64,000 nucleotides of DNA, taken from positions 24,986,001-25,050,000 of the forward strand of contig CM060732.1 of the NCBI GenBank assembly GCA_030704615.1, read 5' to 3'. Under the pieces are notes generated by a model, which was not told the DNA's origin, made no database searches, and was given only the letters and a program-made list of their open reading frames with translations. This DNA is from Takakia lepidozioides. Lineage: Eukaryota; Streptophyta; Takakiopsida; Takakiales; Takakiaceae. The position numbers were made by a program, and so were the translations under genes. Positions within the stretch are counted from its first letter, which is position 1; each line of letters begins with the position of its first letter. Positions 23,275-32,669 of this stretch are shown piece by piece.

Positions 23275-23333
23275 GAGCCTATGACCAGATTTGAACCGGA
23301 GACCTTTCCCTTGATATCTTTCAATTCGAGGCT
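23275..23333 (-). repeat. tRNA-like module, copy 3
   Basis: Retains the GGTTCAAATCTGGTC segment and the GAGCCT/AGGCTC-type ends. The middle differs slightly. It lies directly after a T/C-rich run. Confidence 0.5.
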
Positions 23334-23403
23334 CCAATTATTGTCCAACGACCAAAAGTACTTGAAATTCGTTTTAGCCATATCTCATCATTTTTTTCCC
23401 ACA

Positions 23404-23463
23404 GAACCTACAACCAGATTTGAACCGGAGACCTTTCCCTTGATATCTCTCCTGTCAAGGCTC
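23404..23463 (-). repeat. tRNA-like module, copy 4
   Basis: Retains the B-box-like motif; the stem ends have mutated (AACCT and AAGGCTC on the plus strand), so the acceptor pairing is weaker than in copies 1 and 2. Confidence 0.5.
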
Positions 23464-23701
23464 CAACCATTGTCCCAGGAATTCCCACAATCTCCTATGC
23501 ATTCAAGTGCGTCTCTTGTGTCTAGGCCCAAGTGTGACCTCCAAGGTAGCATGTGCCATTGGCCCAAGTATCTAGTGTCATTTAACCCAGGTGCAAGATC
23601 TCCTATGTATCCAAGTGCGTCTCCTATGTCAAGGCCCAAGTGCGACCTCTAGGGTAGCTGGTGCCGTTGGCCCAAGTGTCCACTGTCATCTAAGCCCAAG
23701 T

Positions 23702-26366
23702 CACTACAGGAAAAGGGGGGCCTTTGCGACGCCCGGGCCACGCTGCCATGTCGGGAAAACGACCATTTCGGGCCCGGCCGGCGCCGAATTTGCGACACAG
23801 GCGTCGCCCAAAAAGACGTCGCAACGACGCATGGGGGTCGCGAGCCCCCGCCCCAACTCCCGCGACTGCTGGACGTCGCTTTTCGGACCGTCCGCGCCAA
23901 TGGCAGGGGCCTCTTGCGAGCGACGTCTCGCCGTCGCTGCCCTCCAGCCGACGACATTGGTGGGGACGACGGCGCGGCGTCGTATCCCTTTTTTTTTCTA
24001 ACCTGCCCGGGAGTCCCATCTTAAAACCCAAAAACACGTGGCGTGAGCTGAGCGACACGCCAAGCGACACCAGTGCATCGCTGCAAGCGACTATTGGGCG
24101 TGGCAAAAAAACAGCATGAGTAGGAGTCAGACTCCGCCACGCCCAGGCGTGGGTTTGCGCTACACTCTGGCATCGCTTTCTTTATATTTAATCAAAAAAA
24201 TAAAAGACGTGAATTGGGGGTGGTTTTTGTTTTTTGCCTAGTTTTGTTTTTGGGGATGGGAGACCTTACAGCTTCCATTTCTCTGATTTAGCAGGTACAC
24301 AATTGAGCAAGCATGAATCGAGGGTGAGGATGGTGCGACACATGAATAAGATGGAAGATAGAAAGATAGAAATATATTTACAGGAAATGAGCTGAAAAGC
24401 TCACCAGGGTTTAGTAGGCTGACCCTTGGACGTACATGGACTAGGACTACTCATCCTCATCCTCAGTGGAGGACTCAGAGCTATCCGATGAGCCTGATGA
24501 CTCCGCGCCCTTTGCCAGAGCACCTAAATGAGGCGGCGTTCCCCTAAGTCCCACAGAGCTCTCATCCAATCCCTGGCCATGACCCCCGACCTCATCCATA
24601 CTAGTGCCCTGTAGTGCACTCATCCCCTCCGTGTTGGCCATGTTCTTCATGAGGGATTGCCAACCATGCTCCTTGGCGTAGTTGTACTCTACCGGAGATG
24701 GCTTCCTCTCAAACGCGCGTTGCTACACATGCCACAAATTAAAGTCAGTTCTTCGCGATGATGGAGCCAGAAAGAAGCCATAACAAAATCCATAGGGAAG
24801 TACGACTTACAAATCGTAAAGATAAAACCCTTGGATCCGTCGGTGCCCCACTTGTGTGTGGATTCGTGCTTGTCAAGGCGGACTGTTGTTGCTTCGCGTG
24901 TCCGGTCAAATTTGGCCTTGTTTGCAGCATCATTCTCTCCCGCAATGAATGCATCCCACGATACCTATGCACACCCCCCCCCTCCCCAAACAATTAGTGA
25001 ATTACACACATACGTTGCATCGAATCCATCTCATTAATGCACATGCGACAAATGGAAGGTGAAATGATTCAGGATTTGCCAACCTGGGTAATTCCAAAGG
25101 TGGTTTGGGTATGGTCCCCTTTTCCATTGCCCTCCGAATGATTTGTCTGGCACGGTACCTCCTGTCCTTCAAGTTTCGCCCCACCATCTCCATCACCCTT
25201 ATGTCACTCCAATTGCCCGGAAATCGGCGGTCTAACTCACGGGCATACGCCCACTTCGCGCCAAAGTGCTGATCAGCCCACTCGATGTGCAAAGGGAACC
25301 ACCTCATTGCGAGTTCGAAGGCTGGCTTCTTCATAGCCTCCCAGAACGCACCGCAGGGGTCACCATGGCGATTCACCTCCACCGGTGGCACCACGATCTT
25401 TGCCAACTCCACGTCATGTATTGCCAAGGCCATGTTCTTCTTCCCACCCTCTCCCTTCTTGTAGCCTCCTTCCCCTGCTCCTTTGTTACCCCACTGCCCT
25501 CCCCCGCATGCACACTCACCCCTTCCTCTCCATGGGGCTTCTTCTTCTTCTTCTTCTTTTCCTTCCCCTTCTCCACGACCATCTCATTCCCCTTCCCCGC
25601 TACTTCCTCTCTCTCCTTCTCCCTCTCCCTTCTCTCTCTCTCATCGGCAGCCCCTTCATTGATGGTAAAAGGATCTCGGAGTCGAGGCCTCTTCTTCTTA
25701 CCTTTGGTGTTCGGTCCTTCATGAACACCACGTGCTCTCCCTCATTGGCAACCCCACCGGACTGCACCAATGAGGCCAGCCATGTTGCTGCCTCCTGAAG
25801 ACAAATAACCCCTCCAAATTCAAAAAAAGAAACAAACAACAAAGAAAATCATGCATGCAAAGGAAAGGATAAAACATGGAACAAAGTGCGACAGTTGTAC
25901 CTTTGCAAGCTTGTCCGACTCATCCCCGATGTCACCCAATGTGGCAGGAGTCCCCGTTGCCGGATGTGCCCACGCTATCCCCTCTCGGAGCGCCACTGGA
26001 AGTAGATTCCAGATGTGGAGCATATGGCGGCGGCCCATACCTCCTCCATCCCCCCCCCCCCCCCCAAAATGCGTATCAGGGTAGAAGCCCTCACCCGGCT
26101 TGACTTCTTCGAGGCGCTTCGCTATCTCGGCCACTTCATTGGCCCTCCTCGTCTCCTCCTCCCTCATCGACAACATTGGGCTAGCAATGGAGGCTTTCAA
26201 AGGCCCTTGAACCTGACGTTGGGCCTTGGCAAGTGCAGCCTTTGCTGCGGAGGAAGGGGTCGCTATGGGGGGTGACATCCAAAAGTTGCCCATACCGGGC
26301 CCCCGAACGGGTGATGTGCTTGCCAAGGTACATTTCACCCGTCTTGGTGGCCGGGGTGTGCTCAAC
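23702..26366 (-). mobile_element. CACTA-like DNA transposon, one end
   Basis: The left boundary reads CACTACAGGAAAA, very close to the CACTACAAGAAAA terminus of CACTA (En/Spm) elements. The following 350 bp are GC-rich and full of direct and inverted copies of GCGACG/CGTCGC, the kind of subterminal repeat array seen at CACTA ends. A minus-strand gene fills the interior. I found no matching inverted terminus on the right, so the right edge given here is only that of the gene, and the element may extend toward about 27400. Confidence 0.6.
24447..26365 (-). CDS. Transposon gene, transposase-24-like (tentative)
   Basis: Minus-strand exons, boundaries approximate. 26365-25901 has an MSTPRPPRR start, Ala/Pro-rich, ending GDESDKLAK before a splice site. 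25798-25700 has EAATWLASLVQSGG. 25580-25085 has a poly-Lys stretch, then FWEAMKKPAFELAMRWFPLH, EWADQHFGAKWAYARELDRR and KDRRYRARQIIRRAMEKGT. 24964-24811 has VSWDAFIAGENDAANKAKFD and HKWGTDGSKGFIF. 24722-24447 has RAFERKPSPVEYNYAKEHGW and a Ser/Asp/Glu-rich end. The W...F...NK...R...H..G..GSKGF pattern resembles the transposase-24 family linked to plant En/Spm elements, a weak match by eye. One exon junction does not keep phase, so the copy may be broken or the model wrong. Confidence 0.5.
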
Positions 26367-29059
26367 TGAGCATCCGGCTCAGCAACAACCTCCCGAATAG
26401 GAGAGCTGGCTGAGCCGCCCCTGGCGCATCCAAGATGTGGACAAGAGGGGGGTACTGGCCTCAGGGGGCAGACGAGCCCTCCAGCTGGCTATCGACGGGG
26501 CTGGTTAACCGTGAGACGCCCTGGCGTCACACGTGCCGGCAGAGCAAACGGATTGTCCCCCCTTTCTTGGGGCAGGGGACTTCTTCTCTTTCCCCATAAG
26601 CTGGCACCTGTCATGCAAACCCACAAGTTGGCCTCATTAGGAAACAACCTCTACATTCCAGATCAAAAACAAAAAAACCAAGCATGTCGGGGGCTGAGAG
26701 CAGCAAGTGCTGGGGTCTCAAGAGGGGGCAACAAAGAGAAAAGAAAAAGGTGGGGGGGGGGGGGGAGTGATTGAGCACCACCGGGCTAGTCTCCCCCCCC
26801 CCCCCCCCCCCCTATTTTTTTTTTTTTGGTTTCCTGATCTCTCCCTCTCTCTCCCTCTCTCTCCCTCTGGAAACTGGGCTTATGGAATTGTTGTCCCGAC
26901 TTCCATCTTTGAAGGAAATTGAAAAAATTGAAAAAATTGGGTTGCAGGGAATTTTGGATGTTTTTTCATCCCAAATACAAAAATAAAATAAAAATAGTGA
27001 AATATTTCTTCACTAAAATACCTGTGAGTTGCAAAACTCCCGTCAGTTTCTACTTTTTCAATCCAACCTGGATGAAAAAAAGACTTCATCCGACAGGACC
27101 TAAATACGGGGCAAAAACTGGTATAAACCCCCGATGTTTTTCATCTAACCTAGATGAAATATGGACTACATCCGTTGAGTGCAAGACAGGATGAAAGCAC
27201 GATGTCTTTCATCTTCCGCGAATGAGAAACGGACAACGTCCGTCGGGCGGACAGACTGGCGGATGTTTTTCATCCTGAGAAGGATGAATGACGGGCCAGA
27301 CAGGGGAAAAACCTGCGCAACCCTAATGTCTTTCTTTTTGCGCTGCGAGAGCGCGCGCGATGGCGGCTTGTGAGGAACGATGGTGCTCGTGCTGCAGATA
27401 CCTTGAGCTGCCAATCCTTGAGTGTTTATGGCTCATGTGAGCGCCGCCTAGGCGGGCTCTTTAAGGCAATGGCGGTGGTTTAGAGATGAGGGAAGATTCA
27501 CTGTCTCAGTTGTCTGTTTTTTTGCTGCACAAGGGAACCGCGGCAGTGATGGCGGAGGTACCACCTGCATGCTTATGACGTTTCCCTAGGAGCCCTCCTC
27601 TGGATCTTTGATGAATGGCGGCGTCTTGGTAGAACAAGGAAGTCTCTCTCCATCCCTTTATAAACCCTACCTTTTGAGACCAAGCTCTTTTTTCTTGTGC
27701 TTGGCAAGACTTTGCTTTGGTTAAGGTAGCAGTGTTGTGGTGTTGGCGGAGTCCTCCCTGCACGGTTAGGCTTGTGGAGAGATGGCGACTCTCCCCCAGA
27801 CACTAAAAAAAAATCTTTTTCTGTTTGTTTTGCTTCCCTGCTTTCTTTGGCATTCTCTGTGCTTAGATTGAAGTGTATTTGACCTCGATAGCAAGTGTGG
27901 AAGCCTGTTACTCACCTCACAATGCGTTGTGGTTGTTTTTGGGACGGGCACAGGTGAGGGCTTCCACTTAATATTTTGATGTCTAGGTGTTGTTGGATGC
28001 CAAGTGGGATTGCAGAGCAGGGGAAGGAATCGCTTGCCAGAGACTCATCTTAAAATGTTGAAAAACTAAACTACTCTATGGTTTTTCTTGATCCTACCTC
28101 TTTCCTTCCTTGATTTTTGAAGAACAAGTGTAATGCTTTCTACGATGGGCTAGTTCGGCCCAGCCAGTGGAAAACCTCTGTTATGTGGTGACAGCCTGAT
28201 TTATGATGGCTTGTGTGAGAGACACACATCTGTTTTCCAGGCCCTAGTTTGCTTCGCTTACCTTAGTGAGAGGCTGCAAGGAAATGGTTGCTGCAACTAC
28301 TCGGCTACCTCTGTTGGTAAAAGACCCATGTTATGTTCCAACCCAGATGGCTTTGTTAGCTAGATGCTTAGGCCAGGGTATGGTGAAGTTTCTGCCTGTG
28401 GCTATTAGGCTGACACTGAAATATGGCAGTAATATAAATGGTAAGTGGTTTTTGGGCAGCCAGGGTGGTCAAGTGGAAATACCCCCCTGGACATGGTGTA
28501 ATGACATGGTCAAATGTGGAATGATGTGAAGGGTGTATTGACAGTATCATATACTGTCACAGGATGTGTATACAGTCCTTTATTTTACCTTGCTGTGTTA
28601 TGAGCTTTGATTTTCAGCTGTAGCAAGAAATATAATAGGGGTATTCTGGAAAACTTACCAGACATATCCACATCCCCTGTGGGGGCAAGTTGTACTGCAC
28701 ACCAGTCTAAACTAATACTGGCAAGGCAAGATATTTAAATCTGTGATATCCAAGTGTTCTTTTCTTTCTTAAGAAAACCCTCCATGACACCCATGGGGTT
28801 TTAATAAGTATGCTTGGATTACAGCTTGCAGACAGTAAATCTGTATGATTATTTGACCTGCACCACATCAAGGCCAAAATATGGCCAAGTACCCGCCATC
28901 CCACCCAGACCTCTGTAAGTGTATCATGATCTTGACTGGTGGTCAGTCAGCATCAATGGCATACCCTTTGGGTTATGAATTATACTGACATGAACACTTT
29001 ACTGTGCATGGATATAATTCTGGATTTTCTAAGCTTGATGATTGATGGATGGTGCCACT
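26367..29059. other. No gene recognised; possible subterminal repeats
   Basis: Contains long homopolymers (G run near 26752-26764, C run near 26795-26812, then T) and a CTCTCCCT microsatellite. From 26930 to 27310 there are several GATGTTTTTCATC-like short palindromes and ATCCGTC/GACGGAC-like motifs, which could be subterminal repeats of a transposon. From 27400 to 29059 I see no supported gene. The retrotransposon insertion site CCACT is at 29055-29059. Confidence 0.4.
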
Positions 29060-29947
29060 TGTTAGAGGACTGTCAGGGACTTAGACACTTATACGGGATC
29101 TGTGGGGTACCCTTAATTTTTGCACAGACTGAGACCAACAGGAGCCTTAGGGGTGACAGCAGCGCACTTTAGGGGGGGTTACACAGCCCGTCACAGCCAA
29201 CACAGCCCGTCACAGTCCGACACAGCCACACAGCCAGTCACAGCCCGACACAGCCACACACACAGCCGTCACAGCCGTCACAGTTTCACACAGCCAGTCA
29301 CAGCTTGACACAGCTGTCACGACCATAGGGAACGGATAGCAGGACAGGGAACGACTGTGGGGAACAACACCTGCGAATGGAACATGTTAGTTCACGGACG
29401 ACGGTTAGTGAGGGAAACGGTTAGAACAACGGTAGGAAGATAAAGCTAGGAGCAAGGACTGAAAGGGGAACTTGGGGCTCGGAGGGGGGACTTCGGACAT
29501 CACGGAGGAGAGAGCATCTCTGAGCAGAAAGAGGGAGAGCACAGTAGGAGGAGGATCTGTTGATGCTTAATGAATGCAGCAGTAGAATTGTAATGTAGAG
29601 CAGATTAGAGACTCCATGGCTTCAGCCTGATACTTGATAGATATTAATCTGATACATACTTCATACTCACACTGTGTAGAGAGATCTGAGTGAAGCTGTG
29701 GAATGAATGATGAGTTGATGGAATCCGATAGATTGATGAAGCAAACTGATACTTAATTACCACAGTAAGGTAACTAGCTAACATGAATGCGGGAAGGAAA
29801 ACAAATAGGAAACACCCCATGATACACTAGCTGTAGGTCATGACTGATTGTTCTGAGCGGGCTGAGTACTTAGAGATTTCCAACTCTTCTATCTTGGAGT
29901 TTCCGCCTCGGATAGCGAAGGGATGGGTGAGTAAAAGCCGCGCGACA
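29060..29947 (+). repeat. 5' LTR (888 bp)
   Basis: Begins TGTTAGAGGACTGTC and ends AAAGCCGCGCGACA. Nearly identical to the 3' LTR outside low-complexity stretches. It contains a CACAGCC-rich short tandem array at about 29176-29316. Confidence 0.95.
29176..29316 (+). repeat. CACAGCC decamer-like array in 5' LTR
   Basis: Irregular short tandem repeats built from CACAGCC, CCGACACAGC, CCGTCACAGC and CCAGTCACAGC. The array differs in length from that of the 3' LTR (about 54616-54792), explaining part of the LTR length difference. Confidence 0.85.
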
Positions 29948-29949
29948 TT

Positions 29950-29967
29950 TGGCGACCATACTGGGAA
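29950..29967 (+). other. Primer-binding site (putative)
   Basis: TGGCGACCATACTGGGAA begins two bases after the 5' LTR. It starts with TGG, the complement of a tRNA CCA end. I cannot name the priming tRNA with confidence. Confidence 0.6.
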
Positions 29968-30055
29968 CTGGGTCATGAACAACCAGATGTGACAGGCATC
30001 TGGTGGGATCATGGTGGTTGGAGAATTAAAGAATTTGATGTGAATCAAATTCCTT

Positions 30056-30535
30056 GTGAAACTGAGAAGGAAAGATTGTCCAAACGATTCTTTCCAGAGG
30101 TTTTTGGAATTGCCAGACGGTTGTAAAGAAAACATTCTTAAGAGAGTGCATGATGCTGACCCTGAGTGGGGTCTGGAGAAAGGAGTGATAAAGATTTATC
30201 AGGTGGCCTGTAGAGGAAGAGCACGTTGGTTACCAACATTGGTTTATGTGATAGCATTGCTATCCATTAAGCGAGTAGAGTTTGAAGGCTGGGAGGAAAG
30301 AAAGGTGAATGTTTATACTCATATGCATGAAGAGCTTGTACTGGTAAAGAATTGGATTCCAAAGGATATTTTGTGGATCAAACTCACACCAAGAACAGCT
30401 TTCCAGACTTGTTTGCCATATGGTTATATGGTAACGGAGACTTCAAGTATAGCCAAGGGTGCATTGAAGCTTGAAAGAAACCCAGGCATATACGAGAGAT
30501 ATTACAGAAGAGAGTTTTGGTTATTGCCACATTAA
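30056..30535 (+). CDS. Upstream ORF of the retrotransposon
   Basis: About 159 codons open between the primer-binding site and gag. The peptide includes WGLEKGVIKIYQVACRGRAR and ends YYRREFWLLPH. It opens on GTG rather than ATG. I do not recognise a domain. It may be the 5' part of gag from an ancestral longer frame, or a leader ORF. Confidence 0.4.
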   Translation: MKLRRKDCPNDSFQRFLELPDGCKENILKRVHDADPEWGLEKGVIKIYQVACRGRARWLPTLVYVIALLSIKRVEFEGWEERKVNVYTHMHEELVLVKNWIPKDILWIKLTPRTAFQTCLPYGYMVTETSSIAKGALKLERNPGIYERYYRREFWLLPH

Positions 30536-30635
30536 AAGAAATGAAAGACATGGGACATGAGTGATGAAAGAGAAGCTAGACGCCAGAGATATTCAGCAAA
30601 AGAGAAAGCTATCTGAAAGCTAATTATCCATATCT

Positions 30636-32650
30636 TTGGGAGAGAGGAATAGACATAGGGGAATCATCTGGACCTCTCACACCATTAAGATCAAGAGTAC
30701 ATCACCCATACCGGAAGAACTAGAGTTGGATGCCACTCCTTCTGTTTCTTTGCAAGAAAGATTAAGGGAATTGGTACGGGAAGAAGATCAATCACGAGGT
30801 GAAAGATCTGAGGTACATCCCTGGATAAAAGATTTGACAGAAATCTTTGATAAGAGTTGGCATGGAACACCAAAAGCAGGAACTCCAGTTTCTGAAGCGG
30901 AAGGTGAAGAAGGAGGAGAGGATGTGGCAGAGCCAACGGAGAGTTCAGACTCTCCAACACCATTGCAGTTGAGTTACATGAGTGAAGAAGAAACCCAAGG
31001 GCAGAACTTGGAGGATGAAAACAGAGAGAAGAAATTGGAAGAGGAAGAATATGAAGAAGTAGACCCAACAGCTGAGGTTGAGACTACAACCAGGACATCC
31101 CAACCCGTTGGACCTGGATCAAGTGGAGCACTTGGATCACAGGCCAACGAAGGTGTCGGCTCAGGGGGATCAGGCGGGCTGCCTGGATCTGGCTCTGGGG
31201 GGACAGGGAGTGTGGGAAGTAGTGCAACTGAAGCTGGGAATACTGTGAATATCGTGGGGCCAGTAGCAGGGAGTGCTCAAGGGCCACCACTTGGTGGAAG
31301 ATCCACCACAACAACAACAGGTCCAAGGACCAGCACCAGCAAGGGTGCCAGCACCTGTCAGTGGGCAGAAGGTAGGGCCACAGATGGCGTTACAACCAAC
31401 ACGGGCAAAACCACCTTTTCCAATATATTCAGGAAAAGGGGATCCCGATGTACACATTAGCCAATTTGAGCACATGTGTATAGTGAACAATGAGAATGGC
31501 GATGATGCCAAGATGAGATTGTTTCCTTGTTCACTTATCAAGAAAGCAAGTGAATGGTATGCAAGATTCCCTGATAATCATTTCCTAACCTGGAATGGCT
31601 TGAATACAGCATTCCGAAATAGGTTCAGGACAAGTAAAACTGAGGATGAAGTGTATGGAAGTTTACAACAGTTAAAGCAAAAGAAGCATGAAACTGTTGA
31701 GGAGTATATGGAAAAGATGGAATTGATGATGAAAAAGCTGGCTGCAGTACCAGCACCAGGTTTACAGAAGACTTGGTTTGTGAGTGGACTAAGACCAGAG
31801 TTGCAAAAGAAAGTGGATATGTTACCCCATAATACAGTGGAGGAGGCATTTGAAACTGCAAACAGAATTGAGCAATTGGGAATGCTCAGGAGAGAAAAGG
31901 GATGATGAGGACTCTGAGGATGAGTCAGATGAAGAAGAAGAGCAAGAACTAAAAAGGAAGAGTAAGAGAAAGGAGAAGTTGAAGAGGGATAACTATGAGA
32001 AAAGATTGGAAGAAATCTTGAAGAAGTATGCCACAGAGGCTGCAACACATTGGAGGAAGGGTGTATGGTGTGCAAAGTGCCAGAATGAAGGCCATACCAC
32101 CACAGAATGCCACATGAAGGAGAAACACTGTACTATCTGTAAAATGGATAACCATTCTACTGAGAATTGTTACTACAACAGAAGGACAGCTGCAAGAGAA
32201 CCTAGGCAAGTAAGGGTGCATCAGGTGCAGCCCCAGCCAAGAAGAAACAATGATCAGGACCACTATGGTAGGTCTGGTGGTTATAACAATGGCATGGAAG
32301 GGAGAGGTAATTCAAGAGGGAATTACCAAGGAAATTCCAGAGGCAACTATCAGGGTAATCCAAGGGGGAATTACCAGCCCGGGAATCAGGATTACAGAAA
32401 TAATCCAAGAGCAGACCAAGGGCGAGGACCCAATGGTGAAGAACTATGTTACTATTGTAATCAGCCAGGACATCGCAAGGCAGCCTGTTCATTCTGGATT
32501 AGACACCAGAATGAGATGAGAGCTCCTGTGAATGAGGGCCCAGTGGTGGCAGCTCACATGGTTAGGCCATGTGTTGTACCAGAAGTAAGTACAATGATAG
32601 TAACAAGAAGTAAAGCCAAACTAATACCTCCAGTAGTGAGGAAGAGATGA
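30636..32650 (+). pseudogene. gag: gag polyprotein, frame-broken
   Basis: Capsid-like gag of a Ty3/gypsy element spread over at least three frames. An acidic N-terminal part (30636-31320) leads to the retrotransposon gag domain at about 31420-31905, with FPIYSGKGDPDVHISQFEHM, KKASEWYARFPDNHFLTW and VEEYMEKMELMMKKL. After another frame change, a charged linker carries three CCHC zinc knuckles (CAKCQNEGHTTTEC, CTICKMDNHSTENC, CYYCNQPGHRKAAC) at about 32069-32490; these bind element RNA. The frame changes at about 31310 and 31890 mean this copy cannot make a full gag by simple translation. Confidence 0.85.
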
Positions 32651-32669
32651 TAATGAAGGTGGCAGTGAT

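Larger units (their letters stand above)
21973..23701. repeat. Second composite repeat cluster
   Basis: Same family as 201-2210 but better preserved. The GCCGTTGGCCCAAGTGTC module recurs near 21988, 22070, 22440, 22560, 22917, 23192 and 23665. The second module recurs three to four times; on the minus strand it runs from the CATGAGACCAAGCC block to a tRNA-like block. Together they make a head-to-tail mosaic. No coding function is supported. Confidence 0.75.

Noticed and set aside
23649-24119. Overlapping long ORFs on both strands in GC-rich DNA
   Set aside because: They fall in the subterminal GCGACG array of the CACTA-like end; Arg/Pro-rich translations on all frames are a composition effect.
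25266-25798. Plus-strand ORFs rich in Pro/Ser/Leu
   Set aside because: They are the antisense of a Lys/Glu-rich exon of the minus-strand transposon gene.
29120-29308. ORF with HSQHSPSQSD-type repeats, also at 54556 and 59609
   Set aside because: It lies in the LTR and simply reads the CACAGCC array; it occurs in each LTR in varying length and has no protein features.
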